Shown here: in pieces, positions 48,717 to 57,464 of the stretch
Layout of the letters: the number at the start of each line of letters is the position of its first letter
Position numbering within the stretch: position 1 is the first letter of the stretch
Assembly (NCBI RefSeq): GCF_029869925.1
Contig: NZ_CP118605.1
Span: 3,624,001-3,688,000 of the forward strand
DNA: 64,000 bases
Direction: 5' to 3'
From: Microbulbifer bruguierae
Lineage (GTDB): Bacteria > Pseudomonadota > Gammaproteobacteria > Pseudomonadales > Cellvibrionaceae
Translations under genes and position numbers: made by a program
Notes under the pieces: model-generated
The model's database searches: none
The model's input: the letters and a program-made list of their open reading frames with translations, nothing else
Told to the model about the DNA's origin: nothing

Positions 48717-48934
48717 CAAGGGTCCTGAATTCGGGCGTTTCGGGCTCGGTTTCCGGTGCCTGTTGGCTGGTGTTGAGCCCAAAGTATCAATTGCAACTGA
48801 TAATGGTAGGGAATTGTATGCCCACAGGCGGGAGATTGCATCCCGCTTGCGGAATGCGCTGTACCCGGAAGTTAGGCAGGCCGAGCGGAGTCCCGGGGGG
48901 CAGCGCTGGCGAGAGCGCGAGAGGGTAACCGGGA

Positions 48935-49843
48935 TCAGTGATCCCGGTGAACGATGTAATCCGCCAGCTGCTGCAGGATGGCAGTGTTGCCTCCCAGCTG
49001 TGCCAGTGCGTCGGTGGCTTCCCGGTGCAGTTCGTCGGCTTTGGCGCGGGCGCCGTCGAGGCCGAGGAGGGAGACATAGGTGGGTTTGTTGCGAGCGGCG
49101 TCGGCACCCTGTGTCTTGCCCAGTATCTCTGTGTCTGCGGTTACGTCGAGGATATCGTCCTGCACCTGGAACGCCAGGCCGATGGCCTCGGCATAGCGGG
49201 TGACGGCGGCAAGCTGGGTTTGGTCGGCCCCGCCGATCAGTGCGCCTATGCGAGCGCTGGCGGAAATCAGCGCGCCGGTCTTGAGGCGGTGCATCTGTTC
49301 CAGTTGTGCCAGCGACAGCGCCTGATCCACTGCGGCCAGGTCAATGGCCTGGCCCGCCACCATGCCGCGGGCGCCGGAGGCGTGGGCGAGTTCGCGTATG
49401 AGTTGAAGCTTGAGTTCCGCCGCCAGCGGGGCCGAGGCGAGCAACTCGAAGGCCTGGCATTGCAGGGCGTCGCCGGCAAGGATGGCGGTGGCTTCGTCGA
49501 ATTGAATATGGCAGGTGGCGCGGCCGCGGCGGAGCTTGTCGTCGTCCATGGCCGGGAGGTCGTCGTGTACCAGGGAGTAAGCGTGCACGCACTCCAGTGC
49601 GGCCGCGGCTTCGTGGCTCCGGTCAGCGGCCCCGGTGCCGCCCAGGGTTTGCGCGGTCGCGTACACCAGCGCCGGGCGCAGGCGTTTGCCGGGGCCGAGG
49701 GCGGAATAATTCATCGCGGCAAACAGGGTTTCCGCGGCAGACTGGCCAGCGAGGGCGCTCTTCAGGGTCTGTTCGACCTGCAGGCTGGAGGACTGTAAAA
49801 ACGCCTTCAGTTTTGCGGGCATTACGGCGGTGGAAGTGCTCAC
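48935..49843 (-). CDS. ispA: (2E,6E)-farnesyl diphosphate synthase
   Basis: This prenyltransferase makes farnesyl diphosphate for quinones and cell-wall lipid carrier. The 302-residue chain carries the first Asp-rich motif [14 protein letters not shown] and the second as [11 protein letters not shown], with [13 protein letters not shown] near residue 50. The short first motif spacing and 300-residue length fit IspA. GTG 49843 starts immediately after the xseB stop, so the two are translationally coupled. Confidence 0.95.
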   Translation of the reverse strand: MSTSTAVMPAKLKAFLQSSSLQVEQTLKSALAGQSAAETLFAAMNYSALGPGKRLRPALVYATAQTLGGTGAADRSHEAAAALECVHAYSLVHDDLPAMDDDKLRRGRATCHIQFDEATAILAGDALQCQAFELLASAPLAAELKLQLIRELAHASGARGMVAGQAIDLAAVDQALSLAQLEQMHRLKTGALISASARIGALIGGADQTQLAAVTRYAEAIGLAFQVQDDILDVTADTEILGKTQGADAARNKPTYVSLLGLDGARAKADELHREATDALAQLGGNTAILQQLADYIVHRDH

Positions 49844-50095
49844 TTACTCCGCGTCTCCGGCGAAGTCGTCGTCGAATGGCAGCTCCTGGATCTTGCCATT
49901 CTCTTCCATCAGAACTTTCACCTTCTGTTCGGCACTGGCCAGTTTCTGCTGGCACTCGCGGGTGAGCTTGACCCCGCGTTCGAAGTCCGCGAGGGCCTCG
50001 TCCAGTGGCAGGTCGCCGCTCTCCAGTCGCTCGACCAGTTGTTCCAGTTCTTCCAGTGCGCTCTCGAAGGTAGCGGCTTTCTTTTTGGCTGCCAT
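49844..50095 (-). CDS. xseB: Exodeoxyribonuclease VII small subunit
   Basis: The 83-residue helical protein is the small subunit of exonuclease VII, which degrades single-stranded DNA. It shows FESALEELEQLVERLESGDLPLDEAL, the defining family stretch in two parts, and an acidic tail. The longer frame upstream of ATG 50095 does not resemble the family. ispA follows without a gap. The large subunit gene xseA is not in this window, as usual. Confidence 0.95.
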   Translation of the reverse strand: MAAKKKAATFESALEELEQLVERLESGDLPLDEALADFERGVKLTRECQQKLASAEQKVKVLMEENGKIQELPFDDDFAGDAE

Positions 50096-50302
50096 GGGAT
50101 CACTTCTCTCTCGGCCTGCGTTATCGCCGGCAACCTTAGCCGCTGCGGGTATGGCGGTCAATTGGCGTTCTTTCGGCCGCGGCCAGAGCAGTGGTGTCGC
50201 CGCCCGAAATAGCGATGTGGCAAGCAACCGGCAGGGTGATCAGCGCCAAATTCCCCACCTTTAAACAGGAGAAACAGTCACCAGAAAGCTCTTGCGACGT
50301 TA

Positions 50303-51850
50303 TCAGGGCAAAAAGTTCTGCATATTCAGCCCGGCTCCGTCGGTATTCACCTCCCGCTCCATCAAATAATGCGCCAGCGCCCGTTTCTGGCTGTTGCTAA
50401 AGCCGTAATTCGGCATGGGCGGCGTTGGGGTGTCGAAGTAATCGGCCAATTGTTTCAGGGTGTATTTTCGGCTCAGGTCTTTCAGCGGGACTTGCTGGTG
50501 GCAGTGGGCGCAATCCCGGCGCTCGTAAATCAGCGCGCCCTGGCGGGCGGCGTTGCCGTCGATAGCCAGGGGTTTTTTGGGCGCGCTGATGGGGGGGCGG
50601 CTGGTGATCGGGGCGTCGGCGTCGTTGAGCGTGGCGGAGCCGGGTTGTACCCGGTAGACGGCACCGGCGTAATCATCCGAAATATAAATATTGCCGCGCA
50701 CATCCTCGGCAATATCCACCGGGCGGCCGTACACCGTGCTTTTATCCTCGCCCAGAAACCCCCACATAAAATCTTCCGCATTAATGCGGCCGCTCTCGTC
50801 CCAGTGCAGTGACACCACCTTGTAGCCATCCTTCACATCCCGGTTCCAGGAACCGTGCAGCGCCACCAGCGCGGATTCCTGATAGTGATCCGGCTGTTCC
50901 GAGCTGCGCAGAAAGTGAATGCCGAGAGGGGCATTGTGGGCGTTGAACTCAAATACCGGCGGCACCGAGCTGGCAATTTTTTGTAGCACTTTCTGTTGTG
51001 CATCGGCATCGGTATTTACCCCGAAATCCGGGTCCGGCACTCTCTGGCCGTTGGCGTAAGGCCAGCCGTAAAAGCGACCCTTTTCGATGCGGTTGAGCTC
51101 GCAGGGCGGGAAGTCGTTGCCGAGCCAGTCGCGGCCGTTATCCGTGGCGTAGAGGTTGCCGTCTCCGGGAGACCAGTCGAAGCCCACGCTGTTGCGTAAA
51201 CCTGTCGCGTAAATTTCAAAATCACTGCCGTCCGGGCGGAAGCGCATGATGGTGGCGCGCTGGGGGTCGCTTTCGATACACACGTTGCAGGTAGAACCAC
51301 TGGAAAGGTACAGCCAGCCATCCGGTCCCATACCCAGGGTCTTGGTCCAGTGGTTGCCGGTATCGCCGAGATCGCTGACGATTTTCTGGTAACTCCCGGC
51401 AATGCGCCCGTCGGAGTGATCGAAGGGGATACGGCCTACGCCATTGCTTTCGGCGATGTACAACCAGTCTTCATACAACGCCAGGCCGTGTGGGCGTTGC
51501 AGGCCATCAATAAGCACCCGCTGGCCGTCGGTTTTGCCGTCTTCGTTGCGGTCGTTCAATAGTAGGCTGACTTGGCCGAGCTTGGGTTGGGACACCAGCA
51601 GATCACCGTTGCGGGTCACCGCCATAAACCGTGCGTTGGCGACATCGTCACTGAACAGGTCCAGGCGGAAACCGTCCGCTACCTGCAAGTGGCGCTGTAC
51701 GACTTTGTCGTCGGTACTGGCACCAAACAGCTGTCCCCAGGGCACATTGATACCGGGTACCAGGCCCAGCGCAATGGCGGCAATCAGCAGGATCAGTGCA
51801 CAGAAACCAATGATTCCGACACGATAAAAAAGTGGCGCGTATTTAAACAT
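50303..51850 (-). CDS. Membrane-anchored sorbosone dehydrogenase-like (PQQ-type propeller) protein with C-terminal cytochrome c
   Basis: The 515-residue protein has an N-terminal membrane anchor (GIIGFCALILLIAAIALGLVPG), then a six-blade propeller of the L-sorbosone/glucose dehydrogenase superfamily. Characteristic pieces are LQRPHGLALYEDWLYIAESNGV, TGLRNSVGFDW and YGWPYANGQ. A cytochrome c domain follows with CAHCH (from residue 447) and a possible Met ligand in PPMPNYGFS. It probably oxidises a sugar or alcohol in the periplasm and hands electrons to the chain. Whether PQQ is bound is not provable here. A perfect CRP site lies 118 bp upstream. Confidence 0.85.
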   Translation of the reverse strand: MFKYAPLFYRVGIIGFCALILLIAAIALGLVPGINVPWGQLFGASTDDKVVQRHLQVADGFRLDLFSDDVANARFMAVTRNGDLLVSQPKLGQVSLLLNDRNEDGKTDGQRVLIDGLQRPHGLALYEDWLYIAESNGVGRIPFDHSDGRIAGSYQKIVSDLGDTGNHWTKTLGMGPDGWLYLSSGSTCNVCIESDPQRATIMRFRPDGSDFEIYATGLRNSVGFDWSPGDGNLYATDNGRDWLGNDFPPCELNRIEKGRFYGWPYANGQRVPDPDFGVNTDADAQQKVLQKIASSVPPVFEFNAHNAPLGIHFLRSSEQPDHYQESALVALHGSWNRDVKDGYKVVSLHWDESGRINAEDFMWGFLGEDKSTVYGRPVDIAEDVRGNIYISDDYAGAVYRVQPGSATLNDADAPITSRPPISAPKKPLAIDGNAARQGALIYERRDCAHCHQQVPLKDLSRKYTLKQLADYFDTPTPPMPNYGFSNSQKRALAHYLMEREVNTDGAGLNMQNFLP

Positions 51851-51967
51851 CCTGTTCTCGATTTTCTTGAACCCGTAACAAAAGCAACTATAGTAGGCGT
51901 CAATGTCGCACAGGCGTACCAGTTGTGGAACGCGCCACTCTCCAGTTAAAACCCCTTCCGAAAAAAA

Positions 51968-51983
51968 TGTGATATATATCACA
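51968..51983. promoter_or_regulatory. Perfect CRP/Vfr-type site
   Basis: TGTGATATATATCACA fits TGTGA-N6-TCACA exactly. It lies 118 bp before the dehydrogenase-cytochrome gene on the minus strand and only five bases from the GacA-type palindrome of the divergent small RNA, so it could act on either. Confidence 0.7.
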
Positions 51984-51987
51984 TGCT

Positions 51988-52005
51988 TGTAAGACATCTC
52001 TTACA
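51988..52005. promoter_or_regulatory. GacA/UvrY-type upstream activating palindrome
   Basis: TGTAAGACATCTCTTACA is an exact TGTAAG-N6-CTTACA match, the element bound by GacA upstream of rsmY/rsmZ genes. Its centre is about 64 bp before the predicted start of the adjacent small RNA, a usual distance. Confidence 0.85.
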
Positions 52006-52060
52006 ACAACTTCAGCACTTTCCCACTACCGCAATTTTCCCCAACGACCATAATGTAATT

Positions 52061-52196
52061 GCAAGGACGAACAACGGACTGCAACGGCGGCAAGGACAGG
52101 TCACCAAGGATTGGTGACCGGGCTGCTAGCCTGAAAGGATTTGGGCACCATCCTGTGAGACGCACCGCTTGGGCCGGATTGCCCAAGCGGTGTTTT
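52061..52196 (+). ncRNA. RsmY/RsmZ-type regulatory small RNA candidate
   Basis: This candidate of about 136 nt should titrate the mRNA-binding regulator RsmA/CsrA. Six GGA motifs start at 52065, 52076, 52094, 52108, 52137 and 52176. The one at 52108 is in loop AGGAT of a perfect 8-bp hairpin (52099-52119). The one at 52176 is in loop CGGATT of the 12-bp terminator stem (52163-52192), which is followed by TTTT. A -10-like CATAAT is at 52049-52054 and a perfect GacA box upstream. Size, spacing and loop placement match the RsmY/RsmZ design. The exact start is inferred. Confidence 0.8.
52163..52196 (+). terminator. Terminator of the Rsm-type small RNA
   Basis: A perfect 12-bp stem with loop CGGATT is followed by TTTT. 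A second, backup hairpin lies at 52243-52261 (CCGGTTTT / AAAACCGG) followed by AATTTTCTTTC. Confidence 0.85.
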
Positions 52197-52197
52197 A

Positions 52198-52590
52198 CGT
52201 TTGGGGCAGTGGAAATTCTGCCTGAGCGATTTCCCCCTGCGGCCGGTTTTGCCAAAACCGGAATTTTCTTTCCCGGCGTACTTTCAGCACTGGATTTTTC
52301 CAACTGTCTGGAAATCGTAACAATTCTCCGCTTTAATCAGCACAAGCTGCTCCAATTCATGTGACCGCGGAGGATGACGCATTCAGTAATTTATTGCTGC
52401 ACTGGTATCTCGCGCAACCACCCTTGCAATATTGGTGGTCGAGTCCTCATCGGCTCCGGATTTCGCATCTCGCTCCCGCCGCTCCAGTTTTCCCCGAATT
52501 TCCCCAACGCTTTCGTTATTTTCAGAGCCCCGCCGGATCGCCCGCGGGGCTTTGCTGTTTTCGTGGCTCGCAAAAATGGGAGGTGAACTC
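52198..52590 (+). other. Gap between the small RNA and the HNH gene
   Basis: No protein gene is supported. It contains the backup terminator at 52243-52272 and a GCCCCGC / GCGGGGC hairpin (52527-52550) with GGA in its loop, 28 bp before the HNH ribosome-binding site. The latter could be a leader hairpin of the HNH mRNA. Confidence 0.4.
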
Positions 52591-53178
52591 GTGCAAGCAC
52601 AAATCCTGAGGTTGAATCTCGCTGGGCAGCCGCTGGAATGGCTGAGCTGGGAAGAGGCCGCCTGCCTGTATGTGCGGGAGCTGGTCACCTGGACCCTGGG
52701 TGGTGTGGTGCAGACGGTACATGGCGGTATCAATCGGCTGGGTGAGCGCTCGACGCTGGATCTGGCCGCGATTATCGCCTGTGGGGGTGACCGTATGGCG
52801 CGCCCCAGAACCCGGCCACCCCTGAACAACCGGGCACTGTTTGCCCGCGATCAGCACACCTGCCTCTACTGTGGCAGCTGGTTCCCGGTTAGGGAGCTGA
52901 CCCGGGACCATGTGCAGCCGGTGTCCAAAGGTGGGCGCGATACCTGGGAGAATGTGGTCACCGCCTGCCGCCGCTGTAACCAGCACAAAGGCAACCGCCT
53001 GCTGGAGCATATCGATATGGAATTGCTGGCACTGCCCTTCGTACCCAATGCGGCGGAGTACCTGGCGCTGACCAACAGCGCGCGGATTCGCGGAGACCAG
53101 ATGGCGTTTCTGCGCAGCCAGTTCTCGCGGCCGCGACAGGAAGGGTGGCTGACAGATAGCCTGGGCCTGGCCAGCTGA
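52591..53178 (+). CDS. HNH endonuclease domain protein
   Basis: The 195-residue protein has a C-terminal HNH nuclease fold with two zinc-binding Cys pairs (CLYC at 91-94, CRRC at 126-129) around RDHVQPVSKGGRDTWENVV, which supplies the catalytic His and Asn. The N-terminal 80 residues (LRLNLAGQPLEWLSWEEAACLYVRE) are typical of a widespread chromosomal HNH family of unknown role, not of homing or restriction enzymes. GTG 52591 is chosen because a full GGAGGT lies eight bases upstream. It stands alone, convergent with ddl, and shows no sign of mobility. Confidence 0.88.
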   Translation: MQAQILRLNLAGQPLEWLSWEEAACLYVRELVTWTLGGVVQTVHGGINRLGERSTLDLAAIIACGGDRMARPRTRPPLNNRALFARDQHTCLYCGSWFPVRELTRDHVQPVSKGGRDTWENVVTACRRCNQHKGNRLLEHIDMELLALPFVPNAAEYLALTNSARIRGDQMAFLRSQFSRPRQEGWLTDSLGLAS

Positions 53179-53210
53179 CTCGAGCTGGCCAGATGCGTGA
53201 ATGGCCCCGC

Positions 53211-54236
53211 TTATTGAGAGGCCGATTGGACCGATTCGCGGATCAAGCCGCCGAGGTAGGTACAGAAATCATGCCCCTGATGTTGCAGCATTTTCGGGAA
53301 CATGGAGATGGAGGTCATGCCCGGGAAGGTGTTGACCTCGTTGAGGTAAATTTCCCCATCCTCGCTGAGGAAAAAATCGATCCGCGACAGATCTTTCAGC
53401 TGCAGACCGATAAAGGCCCGTTTTGAGGCCTCGCGAATCCAGCCCAGTTGCGCGTCGGACAACCCCTCGGCCACCACATGGGTCAGCGCCCGGCTGCCTT
53501 CCGCGTACTTCTCCTCGTAACTGTAAAAAGTATCTTCTGGCGCGCAGACCTCACCGGGAGGCGTGATCACCAGCTCGCCCTCATAGGTATAGGCCGCCAC
53601 TTCCAACTCGCGCACCTTGAGGCACTTTTCTACCAACACGTAAGGGGAAAGACGGAAGGCTTCCTTCAGGGCGTTTTCCAGCGCTTCTGCGGTGGCAGCC
53701 TTGTAACAGCCAACAGACGAGCCCTGGTTGGAGGCTTTCACAAATACCGTGCCCCATTCGGCGAGGGCATCCTGTGCCTGGGCGATTTCTTCCGGGGTAT
53801 CGGCGCACAGAAACTGGTAGGGGGTATTGTCGATCCCGAGAGCGGACAGCCACAGTTTGGTGGTGATCTTGTTGAAGCAGATCTTGCTGGCTTCGGGGCT
53901 GCAGCCGTAATAGGGGAGGCCGAGGATTTCCAGCTGTGACTGCAGGTCACCGGTTTCACCGGGGTAACCGTGGATCGATGGAATCACATAATCCACCACC
54001 TGCGCACTGCCGCTGGCGCTGTACAGCAGCTTGTCCGAGCGAAGCTCGCGCACTTGTCCATCCCCATCCAGCAGCTGCCCATCGCCATTCATGGTGACCC
54101 GGGTCAGATGTATATCTGGCGCTCTGGCCAGTTCGCGCTGGATAAAATCCGCGGTGCGCAGGGACACCTCGTGTTCGCTGCCGCCTCCGCCGCAGATCAG
54201 CAGTACCTGGATGGTGTTTGCCGGCTTGTCACTCAT
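53211..54236 (-). CDS. ddl: D-alanine--D-alanine ligase-like ATP-grasp protein
   Basis: The 341-residue protein belongs to the D-Ala-D-Ala ligase family of ATP-grasp enzymes, which make the dipeptide end of peptidoglycan precursors. Family signatures include LLICGGGGSEHEVSLRTA, the VDYVIPSIHGYPGETGDLQ stretch (HGxxGEDG-like), KASNQGSSVG and DFFLSEDGEIYLNEVNTFPGMT. The catalytic-type SIHG and FLNEVNT equivalents are present. ATG 54236 has GAG eight bases upstream; GTG 54257 is possible. It lies downstream of mepA rather than in the mur/fts cluster, so it may be a second Ddl. Confidence 0.88.
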   Translation of the reverse strand: MSDKPANTIQVLLICGGGGSEHEVSLRTADFIQRELARAPDIHLTRVTMNGDGQLLDGDGQVRELRSDKLLYSASGSAQVVDYVIPSIHGYPGETGDLQSQLEILGLPYYGCSPEASKICFNKITTKLWLSALGIDNTPYQFLCADTPEEIAQAQDALAEWGTVFVKASNQGSSVGCYKAATAEALENALKEAFRLSPYVLVEKCLKVRELEVAAYTYEGELVITPPGEVCAPEDTFYSYEEKYAEGSRALTHVVAEGLSDAQLGWIREASKRAFIGLQLKDLSRIDFFLSEDGEIYLNEVNTFPGMTSISMFPKMLQHQGHDFCTYLGGLIRESVQSASQ

Positions 54237-54278
54237 TGCGTTCTCGTTATCTGTCACTGTTATTTATGGAGTCGCTGT

Positions 54279-55187
54279 TTATGGAGCCGCTTTATACCCG
54301 GCCGCCGTACCTGGCTCGCCAGGGGCGGCGAGTACCTGTGCGCATTGCGCCGGCATCACCGGTTCCTTTTTCGGCTTCTCTGGTTTGGTCGGTTTTGTGC
54401 CGTTCAAAATGGCGTAAAATTCTTCGCTAAACCACCAGTCCAGGTCGACATCGCAGGGCTTTCCGCGCACCGGTGCCTGGGGTTTACAGGTGTTGTCTCC
54501 CGGCGGGCAGTTCAGGCGCACATGGAAATGATAGTTGTGTCCCCACCAGGGGCGCACTTTGCGCAGCCATTCATTATCGTCCCCGGCGATCTGGCACATC
54601 TTACGCTTGATCGTTGGATGCACAAAAATACGCGCCACCCGCGGATCCTGCGAAGCCAGGCGTAGTATCCCGGGAATCCGCGGGTCCCAGTTGTCTTCCC
54701 GCAGTATATGTTTACGTTCGTCTGCGATGGGAACTGCGGAGATATTGTCTCGTTCCCAGGAGGTAAGCGGGCGCTCACCGGCGCGCTCGTCCTGAGAGAA
54801 CCAGATGTCGGCATCCAGCCCCATCTGATGGCTGGCGTGACCGCTACTGAAAGGCCCGCCCCGGGCCATGGACATATCCCCGATCTGCAGTCTTCCCAAG
54901 CCGTTTTGATCCACGGCATTGGAAAAGTCCTTGAGGAACTCCACCAGATACGGATTACCGTAATGCCGGTTGCGCCCGGTACGCACCAGCTGAAACCCAT
55001 CCCCCCGCAGTGGCATCTGCTCCGCACCGCTGAGGCAGCCATTACTGTAGCCGCCGATACTGGCAGGGAGCTGGTTGGAGGGTTTTTTTACGGCCTCCCA
55101 GGGGTTCTTGGCGAGGGCGGGAAGGGCCACACACAACAGTGTGGCCGTGAAAAATGCGCGATAACAAAATGGGGCTGAAGGCGACAT
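54279..55187 (-). CDS. mepA: Penicillin-insensitive murein endopeptidase
   Basis: MepA is a periplasmic LAS-type zinc peptidase that cuts D-Ala-meso-DAP cross-links of peptidoglycan. The 302-residue chain has a signal peptide (FFTATLLCVALPALA), then SIGGYSNGCLSGAE, the metal motif GHASHQMGLDADIW and the late HNYHFHVRLNCPPG. Conserved Cys suggest disulfides. The C-terminal tail of about 35 residues is Lys/Pro-rich. It lies 42 bp before ddl, giving a small wall-related pair behind hisC. Confidence 0.93.
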   Translation of the reverse strand: MSPSAPFCYRAFFTATLLCVALPALAKNPWEAVKKPSNQLPASIGGYSNGCLSGAEQMPLRGDGFQLVRTGRNRHYGNPYLVEFLKDFSNAVDQNGLGRLQIGDMSMARGGPFSSGHASHQMGLDADIWFSQDERAGERPLTSWERDNISAVPIADERKHILREDNWDPRIPGILRLASQDPRVARIFVHPTIKRKMCQIAGDDNEWLRKVRPWWGHNYHFHVRLNCPPGDNTCKPQAPVRGKPCDVDLDWWFSEEFYAILNGTKPTKPEKPKKEPVMPAQCAQVLAAPGEPGTAAGYKAAP

Positions 55188-55273
55188 AAATACTGCGGCT
55201 GTGTCGATTCGGGTTTCAGATTTAGTGCCCGGGAAATTATAGAGGTTCCCCTGCAGAGTTCTGTGGAAGAACC

Positions 55274-56356
55274 CTACAAAACCTCCCGACAAGCCTCAAT
55301 CAACGCATCCATCTCTTCATCCGTACCAATGCTGATGCGCAAGTACTCACTAATCCGCGGCTTGTTGAAATAGCGGATGATGATGTTGCGCGCCCGCAGT
55401 GCTTCAAACAGTACTTCCGCAGAAACCCCGGGAGGCTTGGCGAAGATGAAATTGGCGGTGGAAGGGATGATGTCAAAACCCATTGCTGACAAGGCCGCAC
55501 AAGTGTGCTCGCGGGTGGCAATGACTTTGGCGCAGTTATCCACAAGCCAGGCGCGATCGGCAATGGCCGCGGTCGCCACTTTCTGTGCAATGGAATCGAT
55601 GGGGTAAGAGTTGAAGGAATTCTTCGCCCGGTTCAGCCCCTCGATCAAATGCGCCTGCCCCATGGCGTAGCCCAGGCGCAGGCCCGCCAGCGCATGGGAT
55701 TTGGACAGGGTGTGGACCACCAGCAGATTCGGATAGCGCTCGATCAGCGACACCGCACTGTCGCCGCCGAAATCGATATACGCCTCATCGATCACCACCA
55801 CCCGCTGCGGGTGCATCTGCAACAGCTTCTCGATATCCGCCAGTGGCAGATAGCGCCCGGTCGGCGCATTCGGGTTGGGCAGAATCACCCCGCCGGCGTT
55901 TTCGATATTGTAGTCGGCAACGTCGATGGAAAAATCGTCCCGCAGCGGCAGCTGGTGGCTGTCGATGCCGTAGAACTGGCAGTACACCGGGTAAAAGCTG
56001 TAGGTGATATCCGGGAACAGCAGCGGCTCCGGGCGCTGGAAAAAACTGTAAAACGCGTGTGCCAGTACCTCGTCGGAACCGTTGCCGACAAATACCTGTT
56101 CGGGTGTCAGACCGAACTGGGCGGCGATGGTGGCGCGCAGTTCGGTGGATTCCGGATCCGGGTACAGGCGCAGATGCTCGCCGATGCCTTCCGCTGTCAG
56201 CACGGCCTGGGCCTTCGGGGAGGGCGGGTAGGGGCTCTCGTTGGTATTGAGCTTGATCAGCCGCGCGGTGGACTTGGGCTGCTCGCCGGGAACATAGGGC
56301 TGGAGCTTCGCAACGGCGGGGCTCCAGAACGGGTTGCCTGTGGTTTGTTCGGTCAT
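55274..56356 (-). CDS. hisC: Histidinol-phosphate aminotransferase
   Basis: HisC is a PLP aminotransferase of histidine synthesis. The 360-residue chain shows IKLNTNESPYPPSP, VGNGSDEVLAHAF, NPNAPTGRYL, VVIDEAYIDF and the PLP Lys in TLSKSHALAGLRLGYA. AAGGAG precedes the ATG at ideal distance. It is separated from the his biosynthesis cluster, so it may be a second HisC or serve phenylalanine/tyrosine transamination. Confidence 0.93.
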   Translation of the reverse strand: MTEQTTGNPFWSPAVAKLQPYVPGEQPKSTARLIKLNTNESPYPPSPKAQAVLTAEGIGEHLRLYPDPESTELRATIAAQFGLTPEQVFVGNGSDEVLAHAFYSFFQRPEPLLFPDITYSFYPVYCQFYGIDSHQLPLRDDFSIDVADYNIENAGGVILPNPNAPTGRYLPLADIEKLLQMHPQRVVVIDEAYIDFGGDSAVSLIERYPNLLVVHTLSKSHALAGLRLGYAMGQAHLIEGLNRAKNSFNSYPIDSIAQKVATAAIADRAWLVDNCAKVIATREHTCAALSAMGFDIIPSTANFIFAKPPGVSAEVLFEALRARNIIIRYFNKPRISEYLRISIGTDEEMDALIEACREVL

Positions 56357-56390
56357 GGGTCACTCCTTGTGCGCAGGCCGGGCTGCTGGC

Positions 56391-57464
56391 CTAGCGGGCG
56401 GAGAGTTTATTATCTGAGAGCGCGGACTTCGACGGTTTGTCACCCTTGCCGGTACTTTTTTCTTTGTTGCCGTCCTTGTTGCTGCCCGTAACTTCCTCTT
56501 CCAGTGGAATATCAAACAGCTCCGGTGCGTCGGCGAGAAATTCGTCCAGTGGCACCGGTTTGCGCCACAGCAGCTCCTTGGACTTCAGTTCCTTCGACAC
56601 CTGGGGGGAATCGTGAAACTCCGCCATCTTGCCGATTTCCACCGCCGTCGCGAACCCGAGAAAACTCCACGGCAGCAGTATCGATGCCAGCAACCGCCAG
56701 TGTGGCGCGATATTGAGGGCCAGGTAGGCCGCACACCACAACATCACCGGAACCAGAATCGCCAGCGCCAGAATATTCATCAGCGGCATGATGGCGTGCA
56801 GCGAGAAATTGAAATTCAGCAGGGTGCTGAACCACTGCCAGGCCGCGTAAGCCAGGGCGGCACTGGCGGCGATGGACAGGTGCGCGAGGAAGTGGGACTC
56901 GTGTTTCACCACCTTGCCGATAAACGCCCAGGCACCGGCATAGACCAGAAGCCCGATCACCGCGTTGGTGAGAATCTCTACCGCCTTGGTCCACTGGAAC
57001 TCGCTGCGGCTGCCGAGGTAGGCCAGCCACAGACTGAGCCCGGCGACCAGCAGGCACAGGGCAACCGCAACCACCGGTGTGGCGATGCGATCGAACACCG
57101 TCTCCGCGGTATGCAGGGGAATGGCCGGGGCCACACTCATTTCCGTATCGATAAACCGGAAGTGGCTCTTGCCGATCTGCACCTCGTCGCCGCTCTGGAT
57201 CTGGTGCTCGCGGACCTGGCGCGGCTTTACCGACTTGTCGCGGAAATTGCGCAGCAGGCGCACACCGTTGAGGCTGCCGAGGTCGCGCAGCAGGTAGCAG
57301 CCGTCCTCATCCCGCAGGACTTCCGCATGGACCGGGTCCACATGGGGGTCTTCCACCATTACCGCGTTGTCGTAACAGCGGCCGAGAGTGGCGCGTTCTT
57401 CTTCCATGCGGTAGCGGGTGCACACCCGGTGGGCACGATTGATTTCTTCGATAATCAGTGCCAT
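56391..57464 (-). CDS. FHA-domain membrane protein
   Basis: The 357-residue protein starts with an FHA phospho-threonine-binding domain (about 20-105): TLGRCYDNAVMV, VDPVHAEVL and LRDLGSLNGVRL supply the Arg, Ser/His and Asn positions, with His in place of Ser in the usual SRxHA motif. Six or so membrane helices follow (about 128-285), then a cytosolic tail rich in Lys and Ser (TGSNKDGNKEKSTGKGDKPSK). Its start overlaps the protease gene end by 10 bp. With Ser/Thr kinase genes nearby at 60-63 kb, it is a likely reader of their phosphorylation (inference). Confidence 0.85.
   Translation of the reverse strand: MALIIEEINRAHRVCTRYRMEEERATLGRCYDNAVMVEDPHVDPVHAEVLRDEDGCYLLRDLGSLNGVRLLRNFRDKSVKPRQVREHQIQSGDEVQIGKSHFRFIDTEMSVAPAIPLHTAETVFDRIATPVVAVALCLLVAGLSLWLAYLGSRSEFQWTKAVEILTNAVIGLLVYAGAWAFIGKVVKHESHFLAHLSIAASAALAYAAWQWFSTLLNFNFSLHAIMPLMNILALAILVPVMLWCAAYLALNIAPHWRLLASILLPWSFLGFATAVEIGKMAEFHDSPQVSKELKSKELLWRKPVPLDEFLADAPELFDIPLEEEVTGSNKDGNKEKSTGKGDKPSKSALSDNKLSAR

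Noticed and set aside
53167..53192. Terminator between the HNH gene and ddl
   Set aside because: A 10-bp hairpin exists at the HNH stop codon, but no T-run follows on either strand, so I do not call it a rho-independent terminator.
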